A stretch of DNA of 64,000 bases, taken from positions 32,345,166 to 32,409,165 of the forward strand of contig JAJEKV010000003.1 of the NCBI GenBank assembly GCA_021234155.1. The letters are read 5' to 3'. Below, one piece after another: positions 11,934-21,693 of the stretch; position 1 is the first letter of the stretch, and every line of letters begins with the position of its first letter. The DNA comes from Isoetes taiwanensis (Eukaryota > Streptophyta > Lycopodiopsida > Isoetales > Isoetaceae). Made by a program: the position numbers and the translations under genes. Under the pieces are notes generated by a model. It did no database searches, was not told where the DNA came from, and saw only the letters and a program-made list of their open reading frames with translations.

Positions 11934-12234
11934 GATCAGACAAAACAACCTGTATTACAGAGAATAAAGTAAGAAGAACTCCGCAAATTCAAATTAAAAT
12001 CAAAAGGCTTACACATATGGGCGGATTAATTACTTTTATGGGCTTCTCATACGCCACACTTTTGCTCTAATCTTTGCATTTAGACAATCTTACACTGTAA
12101 GACTCCTTAGGTGGAAACTCAACCTTGCAAAACTAGATGAATACCTCTTGTTAGTCTGCAAGCTGAAAGAACCAGAAGAAGCATTGTTGCACGAGGCCTG
12201 CACTAGCTGGACAGGTGATATCACAGGCCTGCAT
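11934..12234 (-). pseudogene. Captured 5' gene end with transit-peptide-like exon (unit 1)
   Basis: This copy reads like the unit 2 copy (20551-20867), where the splice sites are described. The first exon is degraded here: the segment that should encode SIRAAVAEGEAPIK is altered around 12040-12090. GA-rich 5' UTR-like sequence lies just to the right (12290-12315). Confidence 0.5.
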
Positions 12235-12244
12235 CGATCAGAGT

Positions 12245-12614
12245 AGCATTTTCGGCGGCCTCTATTCGTTTAGGGTAAACGAAAGAGGAAAAAACAGAGA
12301 GAGAGAGAGGGAAAATTGTGACGAGGGTTTTTCCCCTTGTTTATTTTTTCTTTTCTTTTTAATCTAAATGTCATTTTGGCCCATTTTTTGTATTTAAGGC
12401 ATTTGGAAGTTTTTTTTTGGGTTAAACGCATTACTATAACGTATTTTTTCGGATCAATACGTTAAGTACGGTATTAAACAAAAGTATTGGAAATTTGGCA
12501 AAGCAACTTTAAGGTATAGTACGTATAGTACTATGCAAGAGGTATTATACGTACCCAGAGGTAAAATACGCGTACGTAAACAACACTGTTCTCATCATTA
12601 ATATTTTGTTTCAG
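12245..12614. other. Promoter-like spacer
   Basis: It contains GTTTAGGGTAAAC, a self-complementary telo-box-like motif, a GA microsatellite, long T tracts, and several GTACGT/AGTACT palindromes near 12515-12580. In unit context it lies between a leftward captured 5' gene end and a rightward exon-like fragment. No gene was seen. Confidence 0.4.
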
Positions 12615-12796
12615 CAGAGGTCAAATTTGATCTACCACGTTTGAAACATTTCCATAGATTGAGCAGAGCAAATAATAATGTTGGGCAATATTGCATGACG
12701 GACCATCTCCATGATGCATATCATAAATTTATTCTTACCATATGGAAAGCTATTGGGTTAATGGGTTCATGTTGTATTCATATGCATTTTAAATAA
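12615..12796 (+). pseudogene. Captured exon-like fragment, unknown gene (unit 1)
   Basis: A polypyrimidine stretch and TTTCAG acceptor precede a frame of about 60 codons containing LPRLKHFHRLSRANNNVGQY and DAYHKFILTIWK, ending at TAA. It is kept in units 2, 3 and 4 (21243-21424, 30695-30876, 41266-41448). The conservation may simply reflect recent amplification. The family is not recognised. Confidence 0.35.
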
Positions 12797-13041
12797 CCAT
12801 TTTTTTTTGCATAGATATATTGGCAACTACAGAGGTTAGAATTCTCCATGCTCAAACACAGTTCAATTTTTGTATGTTCGGAACTTAGATTCTTTTGATT
12901 TAATGCAAAACATCTTTTCGTAGCGAGTCGTTATGGTCAATATTCTTCTATCATGCGGACTTGAACACAAGGCAACAAAGTGCGGGGTTCAAATTATACA
13001 CGTTCTAGCATGTATAGACGAGTTGGGGAAGAGAAACGTTT

Positions 13042-13061
13042 GCGGCGGCCTTGGCCGCCGC
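13042..13061. other. GC-rich hairpin, possible fossil Helitron end
   Basis: GCGGCGGCC-TT-GGCCGCCGC is a perfect 9 bp stem with a 2 nt loop, in an otherwise AT-rich setting. Copies lie at 21669-21688 and 41693-41712; in unit 3 (31121-31138) the right arm has lost two bases. Read on the minus strand it is followed by AAACGTTTCTC, similar to the ACACGTTTCTAGT after the hairpin of the nested Helitron, but CTRRT is not preserved. Confidence 0.7.
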
Positions 13062-13201
13062 GATAAGTTTCTTGTACTTCTAAAAGCATGCCACAAAGGT
13101 GCAAATAACACAACTTGTCACAAGTTCTAAACTTTCTTTAGAAGTTAATAGGAAATATTTTACTATGTCAATCAATTATCCTAATATTATTATGGTTATA
13201 A

Positions 13202-13233
13202 GGATGAGGGGGGTTTCTCATGCCCCCTCATCC
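13202..13233. other. Second strong hairpin
   Basis: GGATGAGGGGG pairs with CCCCCTCATCC around a 10 nt loop. It recurs in units 2, 3 and 4. In unit 4 (near 41856) both arms are shorter in the G/C run, so pairing is kept. It could act in termination or simply fold strongly; no CTRRT follows within 15 bp on either strand. Confidence 0.65.
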
Positions 13234-16200
13234 ACAACCCATACATGCATACCCCATGGACTCCCTTGAATCCCCACCGTCTGCTTAAAAGCCAATGGTC
13301 CAGATGATGACAGGTCATGGGGGATTTATGTATGTATCATTTGTTGCAGGTGTGTAGCCATGGGTGGGGACATAGGCCATAGTTGTGAACCGTTGGATGA
13401 AAATATAGAAGCAAATCTTGGCGGTTGGTTGTGAGCAGGGGATGCAAGGAGTGTGTGAGAAAGAGGGGTTTAATTATTGGCCGTTGAAATTGGAAGGGAA
13501 TTTGGGGCTTTTCATCTCGATCGTTCAAGACGAAGTTCGACATTAGGGGAACAATGAAGGAGGAATGAGAGTTTCGTGGTATTTGCTGTGCATTCTTCCT
13601 CCTGAGCATTCTGAGCATTCTGTGTTCGTAGATTGTGATCTCCAGGTTTTAGTTATGGTGGTCGGAGCAGACAGTGTTAAATGTGGCTGGGCACGTGGGT
13701 GGAAGGGGAATGAGGTAAGGAAGACTGTGGCTTCTTAAATGGGTGTGGGTTTTAGTGTTCTAGAGTTCTGTTGGGCCGTTTTGTGATAGCTCTGTTCTGG
13801 TGATTGAAGGTTTTGGCGAATGAAGGTCTGTGAATTGAATTGAAGATTGTATGGCATAGAAATATAGACTAGTGGGGTCTTGGAATAGTATCAAAGAAAT
13901 AGTATGCTTGGTCAAGTTATGGTTGGCAAATATAAAGGTATTAGAAAGTAGTTGGGGCAGCTACTTGCTTTTTGAATGGGTCCTAGATTTGTGTTAAAGC
14001 TAGAGAATTGAGTGTGTTTGGAATTTTGAAAGTTGTTGCTAAGCTTGAATTGGAAAGATGAAATTGTAGGAAGCTTGAAAGTTAGTTAAATTTGTGAATG
14101 CTAAAGAGAAAGAAAGCTGTTGGTAAGATTGCATTGAAATTGTGGACATGCAGCTTATAATCAACAAAATTCAATTAACAAGTATTCAGATGATCCACTT
14201 ACCAGATTCGAAGGATTATATGAGAGTTTATGCAGATTACAAAGGAGTAATGATCTTGAAGCACATGCTATCCTCTAATTCGAGTGCATAGTGTTTCTCA
14301 GTTAGTGTATAGTGTATAGTCCCCTCTTGAGGCAGATGTGTTGGATATATGGCTGGTATATACTATCATGGCAAAATATGTTGCTGCTGTTATATCACAT
14401 TCTGATAAGAAAGGGGGAAAACAAAAAGGGAATTGTGCAAAACTGAATCTGCTTATGAAGTTACAAAGTTTCAGAAATTAAAGGCTGGTGCAAAAAATTA
14501 GTATGACAAAGGATCTGGTGTGTTTGTAAGTACTTCATCAAAGAGTCTGATTAAGTGCTCAACTATGTTACACATTAAACAACTTAATCCTTAGGGCCAG
14601 AAAAAATGATTTTCCCATGGTAAGATTCGCTTGCAAAAGTCATTTGAATGCATGGTCCAGAGCAAAATAAGTTGATAGTCAAGTAATCCTGAAATAACTA
14701 CTTATACATTAGCTGTTGAGACGACTCTTGGTCATGGATTTGCGAGAATTCCCATATTGGTCATGGATTTTTTTTCATATGGTTGCAAGTTGTCCTGTTT
14801 ATTATCTTCATATGTTTGGAAGTAGTGAAAGCTTGAAACCTACTTAAAATTGTGAGGGCTTAAATTTAAGGGGACTATTTATATATTGAGTAGTTTGTTT
14901 GATGTTGATGTTGCTTTTGTATGTGCGGTGGTACGGGTTGGAGAATAAGGTTTCGTGGAGTGGTATTGGAAGCGTGGCGGCGGGTGGAGGGTGGTTGTCA
15001 TCTACGTTGTTTGGTAAGGTCATGGTATTTTTGGATTGTAATGAGTAAGGTTGTCTTGATGAGTTTCTTTGGTGTGTTAAACATTCTAGGATTTGGGTAG
15101 CAGGTAGTAGGTTGGATATTTGTGTATGTATCGTGTTCGAAAGGATTGGAGTGTGAGGTTGTAATGCCAAGGTCTAGAGTAGAGATTGATCCTAGTCGGA
15201 TATACTTTCTTTGATGAGCTTAGAAGATTGAGGCGAAATGAGGATGGGTGAAGATGGTATGCAAATTTGGCTTAGAATACCTTTCGCTCTTGACGATGGG
15301 TAGCCTTAGCATAACCCTTGCTCGTTTTTACTCTTGCAGGATGAAAAATAGGGTAGAGATAAATGGGCTTATATGCTTATTCAAGGAAGGATTCTTCAAA
15401 ATCGTCCATTTGAAAGCTACAAATCCATCTCGACACCAAGGTTGAGTCTAAGAGTGGTGACAATACATATTTCTGCTCGATTTCTTAAGTTCAAATATCA
15501 AAGCAACGGACTAAGAAGCGGTCTAGTTGAACAACGCACTCATAATTGAGCAAACATGTGAGATGGGATTAACATTCGAAAGTGTATCGATGATAAATAT
15601 AGGCTCCACTTTTGTTTGGAGACCTTTCTTTGCGAAGCATGGGCATTCTATCGTTGTAAAGGAACAAACCTCAATGCACGGTCATAGTTTTGCGGCTACT
15701 TGATCAGATCATATAGATTTTGGTATAAAAGGTAGCGGTTCATATATGCAATCGGTGCCTAGCCCGACTATATACTTGACAATGCAACTCTGGTTTTTGA
15801 AGTACATAAAATTTCTCTAGACATAGAATAGATATAATCTCATCTGCAGTGCGATTTTAAATAGGTGTACAAGGAAAATTATGGCCATAATTTTCGCTCA
15901 AGGTACAAATTCATACCTTGGTTTAATCTATTTGTAGTGAAAACTTGAAACTTACTTAAATTTGTGAGGGCTTAAATTTAAGGGAACTATTTACATGTTG
16001 AGTAGTTTGTTTGATGTTGATGTTACTTTGGAGGGTTCCGTGAGTGGAATTGGGAGCGTGCCGTGCAGTGGAGGGTGGCTGGGTGGCTGTCATCTACGTT
16101 GTTTGGTAAGGTCATGGTATTTTTGGATTGTCATGAGTAAGGTTGTGTTGGTGAGTCTGCTGATGTATTAAATATTCTAGGATTTGGGTAGCTGGTAGTA

Positions 16201-16255
16201 GGTTGAATATTTGTGTGTGTATGCGTGTTCGAAAGGACTGGAGTGTGAGGTTGTA

Positions 16256-17804
16256 ATGCCAAGGCCTAGAGTAGAGATTGATCCAAGTCAGACATACTCT
16301 GCTGATGAGCTTAGAAGATTGAGGCGAAATGAGTATAGGCGGAGATGGTATGCGGAGTTGTCTCAAGAGAGGAGAGATGAGTTGAGGCGGAGGAGAAGGG
16401 GTTGTGTGGTCATCGGGTGGGGGATTGGGTGGGAGGCATGCGAGGGAAGAGGGTGTCAGTGGGCAGCAGATGCCAAGAGATGTGGAGAGTGTTCTAGAAG
16501 TGGCGATTGTGCCAAGCATGGCGGTTATACATTGGCAACGGCGTATACAAAGGATGCAAGCCCGTCCTATTCCATCTGGTAGTGAATTCATGTGGAACAG
16601 ATTTTGTGTGCATTGTCACATTGCGTTATTGCCTGGTGAGAAATCTTCTGTTGCAATCGCGGAGGGCGTATTCTACCAAAGTTACCTGAATTGCCTGTTC
16701 GCTGAGGGATGTTTATAAGCGGGTGAGAGCATGTTAGGGTGTGCCAAAAAAAGTATCTAAAAGGTAGTTTTAGAGTACTTTTTCTGCAGGTACCTAATTG
16801 ATATTAAAAGTACCTAAATCAAAGCTAATAGTCAATATTTTTGCTTCATGATTGAGAATAATAGAAGAATGATGTCTTAGAGCAGTTTTCATATCACACA
16901 TTATCATGAGCATGAAGCAATATCGCCATATGTGAGTACCCAGTGGATATTTTAGGTAGGTTCCAAAAGTGGTACACCCTAACATGCTTTAACCCAAGCA
17001 AGCAGGATTTAATGCGAAAAGTCGTGCATTAAACCATCTGTTTGCCTTCAATGGGCTTGGTGTTGCTGGTGGAGAGTTTGTGTAGTTACGGATGCCATCC
17101 TCAGTTGCTTTGATGGGTAGGACATACCATAAAATACATCCTACGTCAAAACCTGGCCAGTCATTGCATTGGTATATTCATGACAGTAGTGAGAGAGAGC
17201 GGGTTGCAGAGAGGAAGTTATTGCCTGTTGCATGGGTGACGCGAATAGCAGCGACTCTAGAGGCTGTTAATCCTTACTGTCGCATGATAAGGCGAGTCAA
17301 GGAAATGCGCTTGGAGTCCGTGTTCTTGACATTGAATGGGGCAGTTGCGAGTGATGAAGTTGCTGCCATAGTGCATACAAATAACGCAGTCACAATTAAT
17401 CCAAGGATAGCGGTTTTTTGGCTTCACCAGGATCAACGACCAGTTTTTATGAGTATACTGGATCCGCAGTATGAACCCTTGCAATATCCGCTTATATTTC
17501 CAGCTGGGACGGCGGGGTGGTTCCCTGATAATGACTAGCAGATGTCGCAGCTGGATTGGTATAGGTCACGTTTGCTCCATGAGGTGCGGTTCCTTCAGTT
17601 AGGGCGTCTGACTTGTGAATACCTTGTGGATATGTATTCTAGGGTCGAAGAAGCAAAGCTGAATTTCTTGGCAACTAATGGATATGAGAGGTCGAGGTCT
17701 ATGGTTGATAATTCAAATGTTGACGAGGATGATGATTTTGTTGAGAACCAGGGTGGGCAGTATATCCGACGGTTGCTCCCTTCGTCTTTCATTGGTTCTA
17801 GGTC
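16256..17804 (+). pseudogene. Helitron Rep-like N-terminal relic (unit 2, cleanest copy)
   Basis: Same layout as unit 1. The frame from 16256 is shifted near 16400, and the middle is interrupted by a MITE at 16721-16995. The segment 17092-17538 is fully open: MGRTYHK, WYIHD, VTRIAATLEAVNPYCRMIRR, DPQYEPLQYPLIFPAGTAGW. It ends at a TAG, after which 17542-17804 continues in frame with MSQLDWYRSRLL, GRLTCEYLVDMYSRVEEAK and LPSSFIGSR. The order and spacing match the region of plant Helitron Rep proteins just before the HUH nuclease. The nuclease and helicase are absent. Confidence 0.82.
16721..16995. mobile_element. 275 bp MITE with 25 bp TIRs and 4 bp TSD
   Basis: The left end GGGTGAGAGCATGTTAGGGT and the inverted right end GGGTTAAAGCATGTTAGGGT match closely over about 25 bp. 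AAGC flanks both sides (16717-16720 and 16996-16999); the other units show an uninterrupted site. The ends are related to those of the MITE at 47290-47528, so both belong to one family. There is no coding capacity. Confidence 0.85.
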
Positions 17805-18877
17805 TTCCTCTTCTGTGTCATCTGGATCTGCATAATGTGTAGTAGTAGATGAAGAAGCCATCTCAGAAATACAGGCCCGTGATCGTGATCTAGTTCGGGG
17901 CAGGTCAGCCTCTACCATTTCATTATGCAAGAGAGCATAAATATCTCTTTCTGCTGGTCTGATTACAGGAAGTTTATCAGTAGGAGTTTTAGTGATATCA
18001 ATGTGATCAACATTGACTTGATTTACACACGACAGTTCCTTGAACTTATCTAGCAGCCTTAGATTTTCTCTACAATATATGAGTCGCTCAAGTTGATTCA
18101 GAGCTAACCTATTCCGCTGGTTGGTTTGTATTAGTGAATATGCACTCCAGTTTCGTTCGCATGGGCCTGTAGCACAATCCTGAGACAAAATACGCAATGC
18201 TAACTTCTGCAATTCAGGAGTGGATGAGCCATAAGACATTTGCATGTTGCTTCCTTTGCATTTGCAACACATTACCCTTGCGTAATGTTTGTTGTTTCTT
18301 GACAACTGGAGATGAATGTGGAGGGCGAGTACTAGCACTCACAAAGGAAGCACCTTGACTCTCGTCAATTAGAGGAGATGAACCAGAGGTGGATACACCT
18401 ACAAGCGAGATGGTGCAGCAGAAAATCAGCAACAATAATTCCAAATCTAGTAATCAAGTTACGTATTATAAAGTATATTTTGCCCATACCTGGATGAGGC
18501 ATGCTAAAAGAGTCAACTTCTGCTATCATATCTTCATCTTCACCAATTCCTTGGCTTCTAGAGTCACCATACAAATCAGTAAGCTCTTTTAACATATCAT
18601 CGGGCACACTGGGGCATTTTTTTACTCCCTTGCTAGGTTTTCCAATAAGATGCGCAATCATTAGCGGTGGTGGAGACCCATGCACAAGCTTGTCGCAATA
18701 TTTGCAATTCCAACTCCTATTTCGAGAGACATTCTTTGTAACATTTTTGGTACAAATATCCCAATATTTGCTCAACACGGTGGCATTGTTCTTTACTCGA
18801 TCAAAACGAATATTGAAGGAAAAATCAGACTTTGGAAAATCAAACCTTTGAATGAGATGAAAATAAAATGTAAACAT
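17805..18877 (-). pseudogene. hAT transposase relic (unit 2, cleanest copy)
   Basis: Leftward from about 18877: a BED finger region (RNRSWNCKYCDKLVHG, MIAHLIGKPSKGVKKC), DDMLKELTDLYGDSRS, an acidic linker, a 91 bp GT-AG intron at 18399-18489, a Ser-rich linker, then the dimerisation region ELQKLALRILSQDCAT, GPCERNWSAYSLIQTNQRNR and LERLIYCRENLRLL. CERNWS followed by NRL is diagnostic for the hAT C-terminus. The catalytic middle is deleted, leaving two ends joined. The minus frame 17595-18338 runs on for another 70 codons through antisense Helitron sequence without a stop. Confidence 0.82.
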
Positions 18878-19099
18878 ACAATGAACTTAGGTCGTCAAAT
18901 CTGTAGTTCCAGCAGACCAGCACTTGATTGAAGAAATCACGTCAACAAATCCCTGCAGACCAGCACTTGATTGAAGAAATCGCGTCAACAAATCCCTGCC
19001 ATAAACAAAATCCACATCAATCAAAATAAATGCGTTCACATCACAAGTAGAATTCACAAAAGCCATAGTTGCTTACACTCATAAGGTAGTCAAAGACCC

Positions 19100-19351
19100 A
19101 TGTCTATAATGGGTGTTTGCTCAAACAGTTCACCTGCAAGTCAAAATGGAAAAATCAATACAAAATTTGAGGTTGTAGATAAGAAATTGCAGTTGAATGA
19201 AGAGTGCATAGCAAAGTTAATGTCTGCTTTGGCAAGGCAAGTGTTATCTGCACCTGCTACCTTTGCTACAACTAGAAACAAAAGGATAACCCACTTAGGA
19301 AAGCTAAGGACATATCCAAGGGTTGAGCTTTACTCTGAGTATTTGTCATGA
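19100..19351 (+). pseudogene. Possible captured exon, unknown (unit 2)
   Basis: An open frame of 83 codons with KINTKFEVVDKKLQLNEECI and THLGKLRTYPRVELYSEYLS is kept in unit 4 (37281-37529) with one codon-multiple difference. It is broken in units 1 and 3, where the changes fall at CTG/CAG. Composition looks protein-like, but no motif is recognised. Confidence 0.3.
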
Positions 19352-19802
19352 GTATTTACCTTTTCTGTAGCTTTTCCACTCTCAAATGGCCCTCCATCCA
19401 ACTCTATACCTGGTAAGCATTTTAATAGTTAGAATGCAGCACAACTTTTCAGCTTTTAGTTATTGCATGCAACGTCATTCAGCTTATTCTGTAACAATCA
19501 ACAATTGCTTGCTTTGGTTGAACCTGTTCACTTGCAAAAGAGATGACTGAAATTCATTATTTGCATTGGATTGAAATAAGTTCTTCTTTGTAATGTAATT
19601 TAGAAGACCCTATAATGCCTCATTTTGCATACAAAATATTCATTTAGGCTAGATGCTTCTATTTATTCTTTCTTCTACGAATATGCGGCTTGAATACATG
19701 TACTGGCAAAAGCTTTTGTCTTGCGGTTAAAGCAAAGTATGTGTAGATTCATGCAATTCAAAGTACCCATTTATGCGCATATTCATAAATACTGTGTTGC
19801 AG

Positions 19803-20013
19803 CACCTACCATTGTACCCTTGCTTGCATCGCAAGTGTATTTCAACTCTTTATGCAATGCTAAGATTTGCAATCTAGATTCTTGGCTTAGATTTGGTCAA
19901 TCTAGAGTTCTGAGCTCAGGGAAAGCTTCCAAGGGGAAAAGAAGGACATTTTGAATTTGAAAGAAAGGAAGCCCAGTGATATATGGGCAAATGTCCCTGC
20001 AGTCTTGCATTAA
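19803..20013 (+). pseudogene. Captured terminal exon, unknown gene (unit 2)
   Basis: Same fragment as 6250-6464, preceded by the same GCAG acceptor. Here AAGGGGAAAAGAAGG replaces AAGGGGACATCAAAGAAGG, shifting the frame. Confidence 0.4.
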
Positions 20014-20550
20014 ATTTGCTAATTTCCAATGGAATTGTATTTTAATTTGCCTGCAGTGAGACAGAGGAGAGTATGGTTTGTTAATGCTGAAGCTCGTTAG
20101 TGTCTTTGACTAGGTTGTTGAGGATGGCCACGTTGGTGTGCAATGTCCATTTAGTCATTTAGAGGGGAAGCTGAATCCAAGATTTTCAAGAACAGGTTAA
20201 CAAGTCCATATTACATTGTTCTTGCCCCTTTATCCGGCAAGCCCCTTTAAGCCAAGAAGAAACAAGCAACGAGAATGGAAATTCAACACAATTTTACCCT
20301 TAACAAAAACTACAAACTGATCACATCAGTATCTTCACACTTGCATACAAATGCTTATCCATCATAGAAAAAATGTGACTGCATTTACGCATAGAGAACT
20401 TCTATTCTACAACTGCCAACAAGTCTCCTGCTCGGCAAAAGCACAACTTTTCTTTAGTTCCCAAATTCACCTATACATACAGTTATGAAACAATAACTTA
20501 ATATGTTTCCGGGTATGTAACGAAGTAAAATACAACTGAAAGTAAGATAC

Positions 20551-20867
20551 CTCTGTAGCATTTAGATCAGACAAAACAACCTGTATTACAGAGAATAAAG
20601 TAAGAAGAACTCCGCAAATTCAAATTAAAATCAAAAGGCTTACACATATGGGCCAGATTAATTACTTTTATGGGCGCTTTTCCTTCTGCCACAGCTGCTC
20701 TAATGCTGCATTTAGATAATCTTCTGCCTGTAAGACTCCTTAGGTGGAAACTCAACCTTGCAAAACTAGATGAATACCTCTTGTTAGTCTGCAAGCTGAA
20801 AGAACCAGAAGAAGCATTGTTGCACGAGGCCTGCACTAGCTGGACAGGTGATATCACAGGCCTGCAT
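20551..20867 (-). pseudogene. Captured 5' gene end with transit-peptide-like exon (unit 2)
   Basis: Exon 1 (20867-20666) begins at ATGCAGGCC and, allowing one extra C, encodes a Ser/Arg-rich, acid-poor leader: ISPVQLVQASCNNASSGSFS, RYSSSFARLSFHLRSL, SIRAAVAEGKAPIK. This composition suits a plastid or mitochondrial transit peptide. A donor AAAA|GTAATT follows at 20665. A 30 bp second exon (20580-20551) between CAG and GT reads VVLSDLNATE. A GA-rich 5' UTR-like tract lies to the right. Unit 4 (40894) has an uninterrupted start MQAVISPV. The gene family is not recognised. Confidence 0.5.
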
Positions 20868-21242
20868 CGATCAGAGTAGCATTTTCGGCGGCCTCTATTC
20901 GTTTAGGGTAAACAAAAGAGGAAAAAACAGAGAGAGAGAGGGAAAATTGTGACGAGGGTTTTTCCCCTTGTTTATTTTTTCTTTTTTTTTTAATCTAAAT
21001 GTCATTTTGGCCCATTTTTTGTATTTAAGGCATTTGGAAGTTTTTTTTTGGGTTAAATACGTACTATACGTATTTTTCGGATCAATACGTTAAGTACGGT
21101 ATTAAACAAAAGTATTGGAAATTTGGCAAAGCAACTTTAAGGTATAGTACGTATAGTACTATGCAAGAGGTATTATACGTACCCAGAGGTAAAATACGCG
21201 TACGTAAACAACACTGTTCTCATCATTAATATTTTGTTTCAG

Positions 21243-21424
21243 CAGAGGTCAAATTTGATCTACCACGTTTGAAACATTTCCATAGATTGAGCAGAGCAAA
21301 TAATAATGTTGGGCAATATTGCATGACGGACCATCTCCATGATGCATATCATAAATTTATTCTTACCATATGGAAAGCTATTGGGTTAATGGGTTCATGT
21401 TGTATTCATATGCATTTTAAATAA
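21243..21424 (+). pseudogene. Captured exon-like fragment, unknown gene (unit 2)
   Basis: Same as 12615-12796: acceptor TTTCAG, LPRLKHFHRLSRANNNVGQY, stop TAA. Confidence 0.35.
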
Positions 21425-21579
21425 CCATTTTTTTTTGCATAGATATATTGGCAACTACAGAGGTTAGAATTCTCCATGCTCAAACACAGTTCAATTTTTG
21501 TATGTTCGGAACTTAGATTCTTTTGATTTAATGCAAAACATCTTTCGTAACGAGTCGTTATGGTCAATATTCTTCTATC

Positions 21580-21693
21580 ATGCGGGCACTGAACACAAGG
21601 CAACAAAGTGCAGGTTCAAATTATACACGTTCTAGCATGTATAGACGAGTTGGGGAAGAGAAACGTTTGCGGCGGCCTTGGCCGCCGCGATAA
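21580..21693 (+). CDS. Small ORF ending in the GC hairpin
   Basis: ATG to TAA, 37 residues: MRALNTRQQSAGSNYTRSS then MYRRVGEEKRLRRPWPPR. The last codons RRPWPPR are encoded by the perfect GC hairpin. The same frame is at 41604-41717. It may be the end of a captured gene or chance; there is no known family. Confidence 0.25.
   Translation: MRALNTRQQSAGSNYTRSSMYRRVGEEKRLRRPWPPR

Larger units (their letters stand above)
1..13309. repeat. Tandem array unit 1 (Helitron-derived, ~8.4 kb core)
   Basis: First of five head-to-tail copies. The unit edge is set arbitrarily at ACAGGTCATGG, which recurs at 13310, 21937, 31387 and (as ACAAGG) 41956. Its 13,309 bp is explained by a 4,924 bp nested Helitron at 6947-11870, leaving a core of about 8,385 bp. 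The order of parts matches the other units: leader, Rep-like block, antisense hAT relic, captured fragments, two hairpins. True element ends were not found at the unit junctions. Confidence 0.93.
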
